A DNA stretch of 64,000 bases from Galeopsis tetrahit (taxonomy: Eukaryota > Streptophyta > Magnoliopsida > Lamiales > Lamiaceae), in NCBI GenBank assembly GCA_963675135.1, contig OY776130.1, positions 18,530,001 to 18,594,000 of the forward strand. The letters run 5' to 3'. Positions 32,507 to 41,306 of the stretch are shown here, piece after piece; positions within the stretch are counted from its first letter, which is position 1, and each line of letters begins with the position of its first letter. The notes beneath the pieces were generated by a model that was not told the origin of the DNA, searched no databases, and was given only the letters and a program-made list of their open reading frames with translations. Made by a program: the position numbers and the translations under genes.

Positions 32507-33642
32507 CTAGCACCTAAGATTACTCCCAGGGTTGACTCCGAGTTGATTACAATAGTCTCTATAGTACTTAACTCGAGCACTGACCGAGCTTGGATTTCCT
32601 CCATCGCATTCTATGGGGCCGTTTATAGCGCGAATTGTAGCGCCAAAGCCTTGCCCAGAAGTGATAATACCGTGGCATTCATTCATCCAGAACCAGAGAG
32701 CCGTCTTGAATGAAACAACGTGATCTCTTGCAACAATTTCTGGGTTGTTTACACCATCGAAACCTATGCTTTTTCCGGCAGCCCCGTAGTTGTAGTTCCA
32801 TGATAGTTGTAGAGGACCACGCCCATAGTAACCCTTGCCTGCTTTGCATGGATATTGCCTGTTTTGTTTGTCACAATAGTTTGCTGCTTTTGATGGTCCA
32901 TTTATCTCTTCTATGTAGCACATATCTGCAAGAAATATATATATATTAGCTTAAATTAATTAATATATTTGACACCTCTCTACAAGTTGGAACTTTTAAA
33001 TGAGACGAAATTCGTTCATGCATGGTATCAGAGCCTCATGCACACATCTTGTTCAATCCCAGCTGAAAATAATTAACTTCACCGATTTAAATTGTCCACG
33101 TACTCGATGTGTAAAGGTGATAATCCGGCCCACGAGTGAGTGGGGGTATTAAGGAATTAATATACCTCTTTACAAGTTCGTACTTTTAAATGAGACGAAA
33201 ATGGTCATACAATAATGAAAAACTTACGTCCAGTTTCATGCGTAATATGAGCAAAAAGTGCTGCAATCTCGCGCTTAGAATCATCAGCAGAGCCCACGGC
33301 CCCGAATTTCGAATATGACCGGGCAGCCTCCAGGAACGCTGCCCGGGTATAAAACCCTCTTCCGGGGCAGCCAGGGCCAGCCTGATTAGCTATCCTGTTG
33401 AAAAATGAGTCACTCACAGAAACGGAAACCCCGTTCCTGTTTTTACTGTGGTCTGATGTGTGGCAAGGACCACTTCTACAACCATTACTGCAGTATGTGC
33501 CGCCAGTACCACAATAGCCATATTGGCTGCAGCATTCATTGGCGGCACAGCCGCAGTTCTGGCCGGAGACCCACATCTGAAGGGCTCCGGCTATGATAAC
33601 TATGGCTAGCAGAGATGATGTTCTTACTTGGAAGCTAACCAT
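32507..33642 (-). CDS. Class IV chitinase (GH19), two exons: 33642-33228 and 32925-32507
   Basis: A secreted endochitinase that cleaves beta-1,4 bonds in chitin, typically part of defence against fungi. The ATG at 33642 opens a signal peptide (residues 1-27, hydrophobic core LLAIVIIAGALQMW). A hevein-type chitin-binding domain follows (28-60, eight Cys), then a short hinge to about 72 and the GH19 catalytic domain. Exon 1 ends in phase 1 at 33228 before GTAAGT; exon 2 starts at 32925 after TTGCAG, and the junction completes HETGH. The likely acid and base are E136 (HETG) and E145 (CYIEE), nine residues apart as in class IV enzymes. The spliced length is 277 residues, normal for the class, with no lesion. 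The short hinge and short loops exclude class I. It is the only intact host gene seen here. Confidence 0.94.
32926..33227 (-). other. Chitinase intron with repeat fragment
   Basis: 302 bp with GT and AG ends on the minus strand. On the plus strand it holds two variants of 'cctct(c/t)tacaagttc...acttttaaatgagacgaaa' (about 32973 and 33165). After the first comes TGGTATCAGAGC (about 33028), the core of the copia initiator-Met PBS. This looks like the remains of an LTR end plus PBS. A related phrase is at 37943-38010. Confidence 0.6.
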
Positions 33643-33716
33643 CTTTTTTGGTAAGATTTCGAGATTGAAAATGTGTGTGCTGAGTTGGTGTGGAAGAAAA
33701 GTAGGAATGATACATA

Positions 33717-33726
33717 TTTATTTATA
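33717..33726 (-). promoter_or_regulatory. Chitinase TATA box
   Basis: On the minus strand it reads TATAAATAAA, about 75-85 bp upstream of the ATG, a usual plant distance. The native upstream sequence is short, because a candidate TIR element begins about 200 bp before the ATG. Confidence 0.65.
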
Positions 33727-33889
33727 GCCAGTTTGGAACTGGAATTTAAAAAAAAAATGTGTGAGGGGTACCGTACGTAACCTTGACTATAAAAAATTAG
33801 TTACAGGCTCGAATAATTCATAAATGGGCAAAGTTTTCTCTAGTACAATTGGGAGAGGTTAAGTGTGTGCTGATACATGTGATTAATAA

Positions 33890-34500
33890 AGTGTGAGGAG
33901 ATACAATTCTTAAGGGGGAAAAGACCATTGGGCCCTTAAATTTCCTTCCGCATAATCTGTAAAAAATCAGTCACATCAATCTGCAACTAGATCCCTCTCA
34001 CTCCACCCTTTCAATTCCAATTCATTTTCCACATTATCAATTCCCACTATTACCAAGTTTTTTAAATTTAGTTTTTAATTTATGTTTTATTAAATTTTAT
34101 TAATCAAAATTGATTTTAAATTTTGTTTCTCTCTCACTTGACGAATTATTTTTATTCAATTTTTTATTTATATTTTATTCAGTTTTTACTTAAAAAATTT
34201 ATTCAATTTTTTTTAATTCTGATTTTTATTGATTTTTTTTTTGAAATTTTAAGTAAAAAATATTTAGTTCAATTTCCTTTATTCAATTTTTTTATATAAA
34301 AATATTTATTTGATTTAGAAAATAATATGTATAACTCATACATAATCAGTATGTCAAATTATATTGAACATTGATATATACATTGAATATAATTAAATAT
34401 TGAATATCAATATATATTCAATAAATATATATATATATTTTTATTGAACATCAAAATATATATGTATATATATAAATTGAATATCGACATATATATTGAA
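33890..34500. other. AT-rich stretch in the candidate TIR element
   Basis: Long T- and A-rich runs and TA microsatellite-like sequence (about 34370-34500). No gene is seen. Confidence 0.6.
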
Positions 34501-34557
34501 CACGGGGGTGTAGAGTTGATCCAAAAACCCGGGGGTGAAGAGTTGATCCAAAACCAA

Positions 34558-35030
34558 GATTTACAAAGATGAAAAGTCAACTCTATAAACATTGTAAAAG
34601 CTTATCTATCCTCATACTTCACATTACTATCTGAGGAGAAGTCATAACTAGCAGCCAACAAAGTACTGAAGCAGTTAAAAATTCAAACTTTTTCTGTTAA
34701 GTAAACAAAGCATTGTCAATGACGAAAAACAGACACGAGACACCCCATGTTAATTGATTTGATGACATTAACTTTGTAAAAGTCAACTCTATAAACATTG
34801 TAAAAGATTTACAAAGATGAAAAGTCAACTCTATAAACATTGTAAAAGCTAATCTATCCTCATACTTCACATTACTATCTGAGGAGAAGTCATAACTAGC
34901 AGCCAACAAAGCACTGAAGCAGTTAAAAATTCAAACTTTTTTTGTTAAGTAAACAAAGCATTGCCAATGACAACAAACAGACACGAGACACCCCATGCTA
35001 ATTGATTTGAGGACATTAACTTTTGACATA
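34558..35030. repeat. About 249-bp tandem duplication
   Basis: Unit 1 starts at 34558 and unit 2 at 34807, both 'gatttacaaagatgaaaagtcaac'. Both include 'catactatctgaggag'-like and 'agcagccaacaaag' phrases. Unit 2 runs to about 35030. The copies are very similar. Confidence 0.82.
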
Positions 35031-35064
35031 TGAAATGTATATACAAATATACACGAATACACAC

Positions 35065-35142
35065 CTTTGCAAGTAAAGTTTTTCCAGTTCCAGGCTCCCC
35101 ATAGAGTATAACACCCTTGGGAGGTTTAATACCCTTGGAAGC
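35065..35142 (-). pseudogene. RPT2 exon fragment, copy 1
   Basis: The minus strand encodes GIKPPKGVILYGEPGTGKT-like sequence, the Walker A exon of the 26S proteasome regulatory ATPase RPT2 (subunit 4). It keeps the native Glu in YGEPGTGKT. A GT donor-like start follows the LLAK codons. Only this one exon is present, so it is a captured fragment and not a gene. Confidence 0.78.
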
Positions 35143-35310
35143 AGATCAGAGGATCTGGAAAAATGTCGAAAGGGTTTACAAATTTTATTCAAAAACTAAA
35201 GAAACAAAATTTGATTCACAAACTAAAGAAATAAATCAAGAAAACACTCCCAAAAAAAACCACAAATCTGATTCAAAAACTACAGAAACAAAACAACAAT
35301 CAGTACACAC

Positions 35311-35391
35311 CTTTGCAAGTAAAGTTTTTCCAGTTCCAGGCTTCCCATAGAGTATAACACCCTTGGGAGGTTTAATACCCTTGGAAGCAAC
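35311..35391 (-). pseudogene. RPT2 exon fragment, copy 2
   Basis: Same exon as copy 1, with Glu changed to Lys (YGKPGTGKT). The exon is flanked upstream by a polypyrimidine-AG sequence (TTTCTGGTTGCTTCCAAG) and downstream by GTGTGTACTG. Intron edges were therefore captured too, which means capture was from genomic DNA and not from mRNA. Confidence 0.8.
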
Positions 35392-35399
35392 CAGAAACA

Positions 35400-36000
35400 A
35401 CTTATCAGTGAGTAGTGACACAATACTTTTCCAAAGAATATATGGCATAAATACAGTTGCATCTCAACAGATGCCTCATATATCGTTCAAAAGGGAGGAT
35501 GTTGATTGAAACTTGTGGTCCAGCCATCAAGTGGTCACAATAAAAAACATGACCATCTGACAAGTGACAACATAGTTCGCAATTTGCTGCTTCAGCTTTT
35601 CCTGGTGTACTGATACAGAACTACCTTCAATTCCTCAAATATTCTATTTGTTCCTTTCTTAAATTTATCTTTTAGTGGCTAGACTATATAAGATGATTTT
35701 GCAGCTCCTAAAGATATGGTCATCCAATTATACAAACAGCTGCCAAATCATTAGTTGCTAGGTAATGCTGTGAACTCTGTTAATTTAAACAGAGTTCATT
35801 TCCCTCGTTCTTTCTCCTTAGAAGCATTCATCTGAAGAACCAAATATTGAGGACAGCCCTGATAAGGTGCAGTAAAAATTATGAATCCTCCTCTATTTTG
35901 TTCATGTTGATAGGAAAAACTTCCTTAACTTGTTTATGAATATAAGCTAGCAACGATAACACAATTTTTCCATCACACTCACTTGATATACAAAATCAAC
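35400..36000. other. Non-coding DNA between RPT2 copies 2 and 3
   Basis: No recognisable exon. It may include RPT2 intron sequence, because it continues past the exon's acceptor side, but I cannot show this by reading alone. Confidence 0.5.
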
Positions 36001-36158
36001 GATAACACAATTGTCGAAAGGATTTACAAATTTTATTCAAAAACTAAAGAAACAAAATTTGATTCACAAACTAAAGAAATAAATCAAGAAAACACTCCCA
36101 AAAAAAACCACAAATCTGATTCAAAAACTACAGAAACAAAACAACAATCAGTACACAC

Positions 36159-36236
36159 CTTTGCAAGTAAAGTTTTTCCAGTTCCAGACTCCCCATAGAG
36201 TATAACACCCTTGGGAGGTTTAATACCCTTGGAAGC
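36159..36236 (-). pseudogene. RPT2 exon fragment, copy 3
   Basis: Same exon with the native Glu. It is preceded on the plus strand by the 'tcgaaag...tacacac' unit and followed by 'agatcagaggatctagaaa', as in copy 1. Copies 1 and 3 are closest to each other. Confidence 0.78.
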
Positions 36237-36699
36237 AGATCAGAGGATCTAGAAAAATGTCGAAAGGGTTTACAAATTTTATTCAAAAACTAAAGAAACA
36301 AAATTTGATTCACAAACTAAAGAAATAAATCAAGAAAACAACCCAAAAAAAAACCACAAATCTGATTCAAAAACTACAGAAACAAAACAACAATCAGATC
36401 CCAAAACGCCATTGATGAGAGGGTTTACAGATTTCTTCATCCACCCAAGAACGTGGTCGAAATACCTGTTTTACACATCGATATAAACAATTTTCGTCAT
36501 CGATATACACATCCACCCAAGAACAGGTATTTCGTCATCGATATACACATCCACCCAGGAACACAATTTTACCTAAGAATAAACAAAAAGAAGAGTAACT
36601 AAAACAAAAGCCCCAAATCAGAAGCTGGATTTTAACAATATTTTCTAAAGTAAAGAAAGTAGATGGATTTTTAGAGAGAGGCACCAAAAAAAAAAATTT

Positions 36700-37070
36700 A
36701 CCGAGTCAACTCAGTGTGTCAACACCACCCACAAAACCCTATATCTACGCCGCCACCACGCGATCGTAGAAGACGAGCCCCTTGACGGAGCATTCAGGCT
36801 CTGCAACGGCGTGGAGGAGGGTTTCGAACAAACGTTACGAAGCCACATCGCTATGGTCGCCGCTATTAGAAGACGAAGCCGGGAGCGGGCCGAGGAAGAT
36901 GGAGACCGTGAACCCACCACCCGTGTCGCCGTCGTCGTTGGAGGGCTGCCGGAAATGAAGAGGCGTGTTGATAGACCACTCCAATTTCTGGAGGGGAGAA
37001 GAGAGAGAAGAGAGAGGAAATTAATGAGTGAGGGAAGAGAGAGAAGACAAATGAAATATTAATGTTTGTA
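36700..37070. other. GC-rich, gene-like segment in the candidate TIR element
   Basis: A GC-rich patch in AT-rich surroundings, open in more than one frame (for example 36811-37062 plus, 83 codons, Arg/Glu-rich). It resembles a captured 5' UTR or first exon. I do not recognise the product, and none of the frames has a convincing domain. Confidence 0.35.
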
Positions 37071-37188
37071 AAAAGAAAAATCAAGGGTAGAAAAGACCTT
37101 TTATCTTGGATTTTGTATTGACAAGTGGAATAATTTTTTTAAAAAATGCGGATGTATCAGCACACACTTAGGGGGCAGATTTTGTACT

Positions 37189-37912
37189 CTGGGATTAATA
37201 ATCTCTTCATAAATCTTCCTAGGTAGATTAGATATTTTGCAAATCCTTTCTTTCAGATTCTTTTGGCTCAGCAACGGGTATTAGATTTTTCTTTTGTTCT
37301 TTGTCCATTGCCCATGCTCAGTCCATATTTTTTTTAATTATGTAGGTCACGCGCCCCGCTGCGCTCGTCGTTTCGGTAGGCATAAAATTCATGTTTAAAA
37401 CTGAATAGCTCACGCCGCGGATTCCGTTTAATACGAATCTTAATTTGTCAATTTATAAATAAAAATGAAAGAGTATTGACCTGGTAAATGAACAGATCAT
37501 TAATTGAACGTAGTCCAGCCCCAAAATCTCTATCTGAGGAATTAAATAAAGGGCTTTACTAATTCAAAAGTAGAGTTACTGTTGTTGTTAATTAGTGTTT
37601 AGCTTATTCGAGTAGTAATTCTATGAATGATTCGTGCTATATATAGTTAAAGAATATAAGTCCAGTGGCTGCTATAATCAACTATATATTGATTCGAAGA
37701 CTTGGTCTACTTATAAATTAATCTTGTCAGATTCTAGGAGGAATCAACTTTTTTTATCCAATCTTTCAACAGCAAAATACAGGAGAAATAGACAAGATAA
37801 ATTTTATATAGGATGGTGCTTAATATTAAAAGAATCCCTTGAAACCACGGATAGATGATTATCCAGTTAATTGACGTGTTTGAACCAATATATTTTTATG
37901 GGTTATGTATAG
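37189..37912. other. Intergenic
   Basis: AT-rich; no gene or complete repeat recognised. A short GC-rich phrase near 37350 is the only local change in composition. Confidence 0.55.
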
Positions 37913-38188
37913 TGTTAGGAATTAATATACAAGAATTAATTCCCCCACCTCTCTACAAGTTCGACTTTTAGATGAGACGGAATTCTTTCATTGTATTAGA
38001 GCAAACCGGGCAAAACGACCTGGGTTCAATTCCTGTTGAAAGCACCCCACCCATTTAGTAATTACCCTCTCTCAATTAAGAGAGTAACGTGTTGATTAAC
38101 AAGTATTTATAGAGATTAAAAGGGTAGTTATAACCAACTAAGTAACTACTAAACTACCCTAACAAACTAATTATTAGTCTGTCTAATA
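37913..38188 (-). mobile_element. Probable 3' LTR of element H
   Basis: In minus orientation it starts TATTAGACAGAC after the purine-rich TTGAGGAGGAA and ends TTCCTAACA. The short length (about 276 bp) fits the Ale lineage. An alternative start at TGTTAGGGTAG (38164) is possible. A phrase inside it (about 37943-38010) is shared with the chitinase intron. Confidence 0.5.
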
Positions 38189-40330
38189 TTCCTCCTCAAG
38201 CAAAGAGGATTAAACGATATGCAGAACTTGTGCCTAAAAAAATCGAACAATAGGCGAGCAAGACTCTTCGTGAAAATGTTAGCAAGTTGAAATTTGAAGG
38301 GACAAATTGAGTGATTAGAAGACCAAAAGTGATGAGTTCGCGAACAAAATGATAGTCGATGTCTATGTGTTTCACACGTTTATGAGCAACCGGATTCTGA
38401 GATAGAAAAATAACACTTTTGTTGTCGCAAATAAGAGTGGGAACATTCAGAGGTAAAGCGTGTAGTTCCTGTATAAGCGAGCATAGCCAAATTAAATGAT
38501 TTCGGATGTTGTGGTCACCATAGCCCTATATTCGGACCGAGAAAGATGTAGTAACCAAAAGTCGAGTGGTGACTATCTAAGAAGCGTGCCCAATTAGCGT
38601 CTGAGTAAGCGAGCAAAGCTAATGTGTCAGGCGAGAACGAGAGGCCAAGGTCAGATGTTCCTTTTACATATCGAAAAATTTGGTTGACGGCCTTGAAGTG
38701 GTTGACTGTGGGTTTCGCATGAAATTGACTTATATTTGTGTTGACTGCAAATATAAAAGATCTAGGCGAGTGATCGCCAAATATTGAAGAACACTGACCA
38801 GCGAGCGAAAAAGAGTGGGATCCGAAAAGGCTTCACCATCTGTCCTAAGCAGGTCGATCGAGGAAAGAAGGGTGGCGACTGGTTTGGAATGAAGCATGTT
38901 CGCCCGTGATATAATATGAGTAGCATATATGGCCGGATTGGCCGAGGAAAAGACCGCGATCACTATAAGTGACTTCTAGGCCGAGAAAATAAGTGAGACG
39001 ACCGAGATCCTTTATAGCAAATTCTTTGTTGATCCTGGAAATTAGGCGAGCAATGAAAGTTTGATCACTACTAGTGAGGATAATATCATCAACATAAACT
39101 AAAAGATAATAAAGAAAGGTACGACCTAAAGTGTATACGAAGAGAGAGGTGTCAAATCTACTCTCGATGAAGTCGAGGGAGAGAAGGAAGTCGCATAATC
39201 ATTGTAACAATCCACAAGGCACTTGTTGGAGGCCATATACTACTTTATTTAACTTGAAAACATGGTTAGGGCAGAGAGGATTGACAAAACCAGGAGGCTT
39301 AGGCATGTACATAGGTTTCTGAAGAAGACCATGAAGAAATGCATTGTTGACATCTAACTCATTAATCGACCAGTTGTTCATGACGACAAGAGATCAAAAG
39401 TACAACGCGAACAATTGTTGATTTGACAACTGGACTGGAAGTGTTATCGTAATTGAAACCTGGGAGCTTTATTTGTGAGAATAGTGGAAGTGACAACGTA
39501 ACTGGAAGTTGTTCAGGTGTAGCCTTGAGCGACCAATATAGCTTTATGGCGATCAATGGAGCCATCGGCGAGGAAAACATAACTTCATATGGAGATTTAT
39601 TTGTGAGAATAGTGGAAGGTAGTCTATTTATGAGGTAGACGATTGTCCCAAAGGCCTCAACCCAAAAGGTTGTAGGAAAAAATGATTGAAAAAGGAGACT
39701 TAATCCCATTTCAATGATATGGTGATGCTTGCGCTCTGTTCGACCATTTTGGGCTGAGTATAGGGACAGGACGTGGTGTGACCAATACATGAGGAGAGAA
39801 AAAAATTGCGAAGTTTGTGATTAGTGAATTTTGTTCGTCCATCCGATTGGAATTGTTTAATTTTACATGCGTGTTGATTTTCAATCATATTTTTTAAATT
39901 AACAAATACAAAAAAGAAATTAGATTTTAGACGAAGAGGATAAAATTAAGTGAAGCGAGAATGATCGTCTACAAATATAGCATAATAAGAGAACCCATCC
40001 TTTGATTTTATTTGAGAGGGACCCCATAAATCGCAGTGAATTAGATCTAGAACATATGTAGCTCATTTTTCATTCAAGGAGAAATGGAGATGAGTGTTAT
40101 TAGCCATTTGACACGAAGTACACATAATCGGGTGAGGAAGTAAAGATGTAACAAAAACATGACCTGCATTATTTAACAAATTTATAGTGTCTATTTGAAC
40201 ATGTCATAGGCGATTATGCTACAATTCAAAAGAACCACAAGAAATGCAAGCACGTAAAGAAGCAACAAAACTGGAGTGACAATTATCCAGGACATATAAG
40301 TCATTGCCAAGTCTTCCTTGAGCTAGAATA
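38189..40330 (-). pseudogene. pol: Decayed pol of an Ale-like Ty1-copia element (H)
   Basis: From right to left, fragments in shifting frames cover the integrase (AQNGRTERKHHHIIEMGLSL, FWVEAFGTIVYLINRLPS; 39800-39540), the reverse transcriptase (ELDVNNAFLHGLLQKPMYM, PPGF, VVYGLQQVP; 39370-39200) and the connection/RNase H part (ISRANMLHSKPVATLLSS, DPTLFRSLVSVLQYL; 38890-38750). The wording of these motifs is that of the Ale/Retrofit lineage. Many stops and shifts show it is old. Gag and the 5' LTR are not seen. Confidence 0.8.
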
Positions 40331-40515
40331 ACAAGAAAAATTCATTTTACGTTTTGTAACTTAGGCCTAATCCAATTTATATCCTTTAAGTTTTTACTTT
40401 TTCGATTTCTATCCTTTTTGGTCCAATTTACGTCCTTTTCGTCGGAAATTTTTAAAACTCACCGGAATGTGAGGAATAAATTGGGATTCCAGCCAAATAG
40501 TCAAGAGAATATTTT
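40331..40515. other. Junction sequence between H and F
   Basis: AT-rich sequence with pyrimidine-rich phrases (about 40370-40440) that resemble the ends of plant TIR repeats. No partner end was found. Confidence 0.4.
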
Positions 40516-41198
40516 TGTTTGCTGGTTGATGTGATTGGTGTGATTGGTCCAAAGAGATCCATGTGAAGCAATTCAAGAACTTTGCTGGTTGATGCTGTCT
40601 TCTTGGTCTTGAAGGAGACCTTTGTTTGCTTTCCTTGTTGACATGCATCACATACCTGATCTTTACAGTAGAGTTCATTAGGCAGACCATCAACTAAGGA
40701 TTCCCTTGCTAACTTGTTCATAGTCTTAAAGTTCAGATGACTAAGGCGTTTGTGCCATAACCAGCTGACATCTTTAGGGCTCTTCACAAGCAGACATGTA
40801 TCCTTAGGACAGCTGTTCCAATTTTCAAGATACATACTTCCCTTTCTAGATCCTGTTAGAAGGTTTTGCTTTGTTCTTTTATCACTTATGAGACACTCAT
40901 CTTTAGAGAATTGTACTGAGTAACCAGTGTCACAAAAATGAGAAACAGATAATAAATTAAACTTTAAACCATCTACATATGATACATCATGTACCTCAAT
41001 GTCACCATTTTTAAGGGTACCATATCCTTTTGTGTTACCGTGCGCGTTATCACCAAAGAAGACTTTTGGACCTTTCTTCTCTATGTAGTTGGTCAGCAGG
41101 GCTTTGGTTCCTGTCATGTGAGTTGAGCATCCACTATCTATATACCAAGTTTCTCCTGCTAGACCTCCTCTTCTGTATAGGTCCCTCCTTTCCTGCAA
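40516..41198 (-). pseudogene. pol: Protease and GAG-pre-integrase of F, truncated
   Basis: The frame starts in the same phase as gag, after a TAA at the gag end and a TTTCTTGCAG sequence. It holds the protease motif ETWYIDSGCSTHMTG and a glycine-rich flap (GNTKGYGTLKNGDI). The pre-integrase LWHKRLSHLNFKTM and the zinc-binding end CDACQQGKQ follow. Element homology ends before the integrase core Asp. Confidence 0.86.
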
Positions 41199-41306
41199 GA
41201 AAAGTTAAGTCTTAGGTACCCATTTTGTCTTGGGTCCTTGGGTGTTAGTACTACCCTTGGGAACCCACATATACATTGGTCGTTTGAACAACTTTGAGCA
41301 CTTGAG

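Larger units (their letters stand above)
35168..36398. repeat. Repeated unit associated with the RPT2 exon copies
   Basis: A segment starting 'tcgaaag(g)gtttacaaattttattc' and ending 'aaacaacaatcag' occurs at about 35165-35303, 36014-36151 and 36259-36395. The first two are followed directly by 'tacacac' and an RPT2 exon copy; the third follows exon copy 3. Unit and exon together have been duplicated as one block of about 245 bp. Confidence 0.78.
33842..37188. mobile_element. Candidate 3.3-kb TIR element carrying captured gene fragments
   Basis: TAAGTGTGTGCTGATACAT (33860-33878) recurs as a perfect inverted copy at 37152-37170. Outside it, after an 11-nt gap on each side, AGTACAA (33842-33848) is matched by TTGTACT (37182-37188). 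The paired motifs at equal spacing argue for terminal inverted repeats of at least 37 bp. I could not find a target duplication, so the exact ends and superfamily are open. The interior has no transposase. It holds RPT2 exon copies, a 249-bp duplication and a GC-rich segment. Confidence 0.55.

Noticed and set aside
35236..35448. A working AAA-ATPase gene
   Set aside because: Only one exon is present, in three copies, with intron edges and no other RPT2 exons nearby.
36811..37062. A small Arg/Glu-rich gene
   Set aside because: It is open on both strands in a short GC-rich patch within a candidate transposon, with no domain. It is reported only as a possible captured segment.
37943..38050. A tRNA-derived SINE
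   Set aside because: A B-box-like 'ggttcaattcc' is present, but there is no convincing A box, 3' tail or target duplication. The region fits an LTR and PBS remnant as well.
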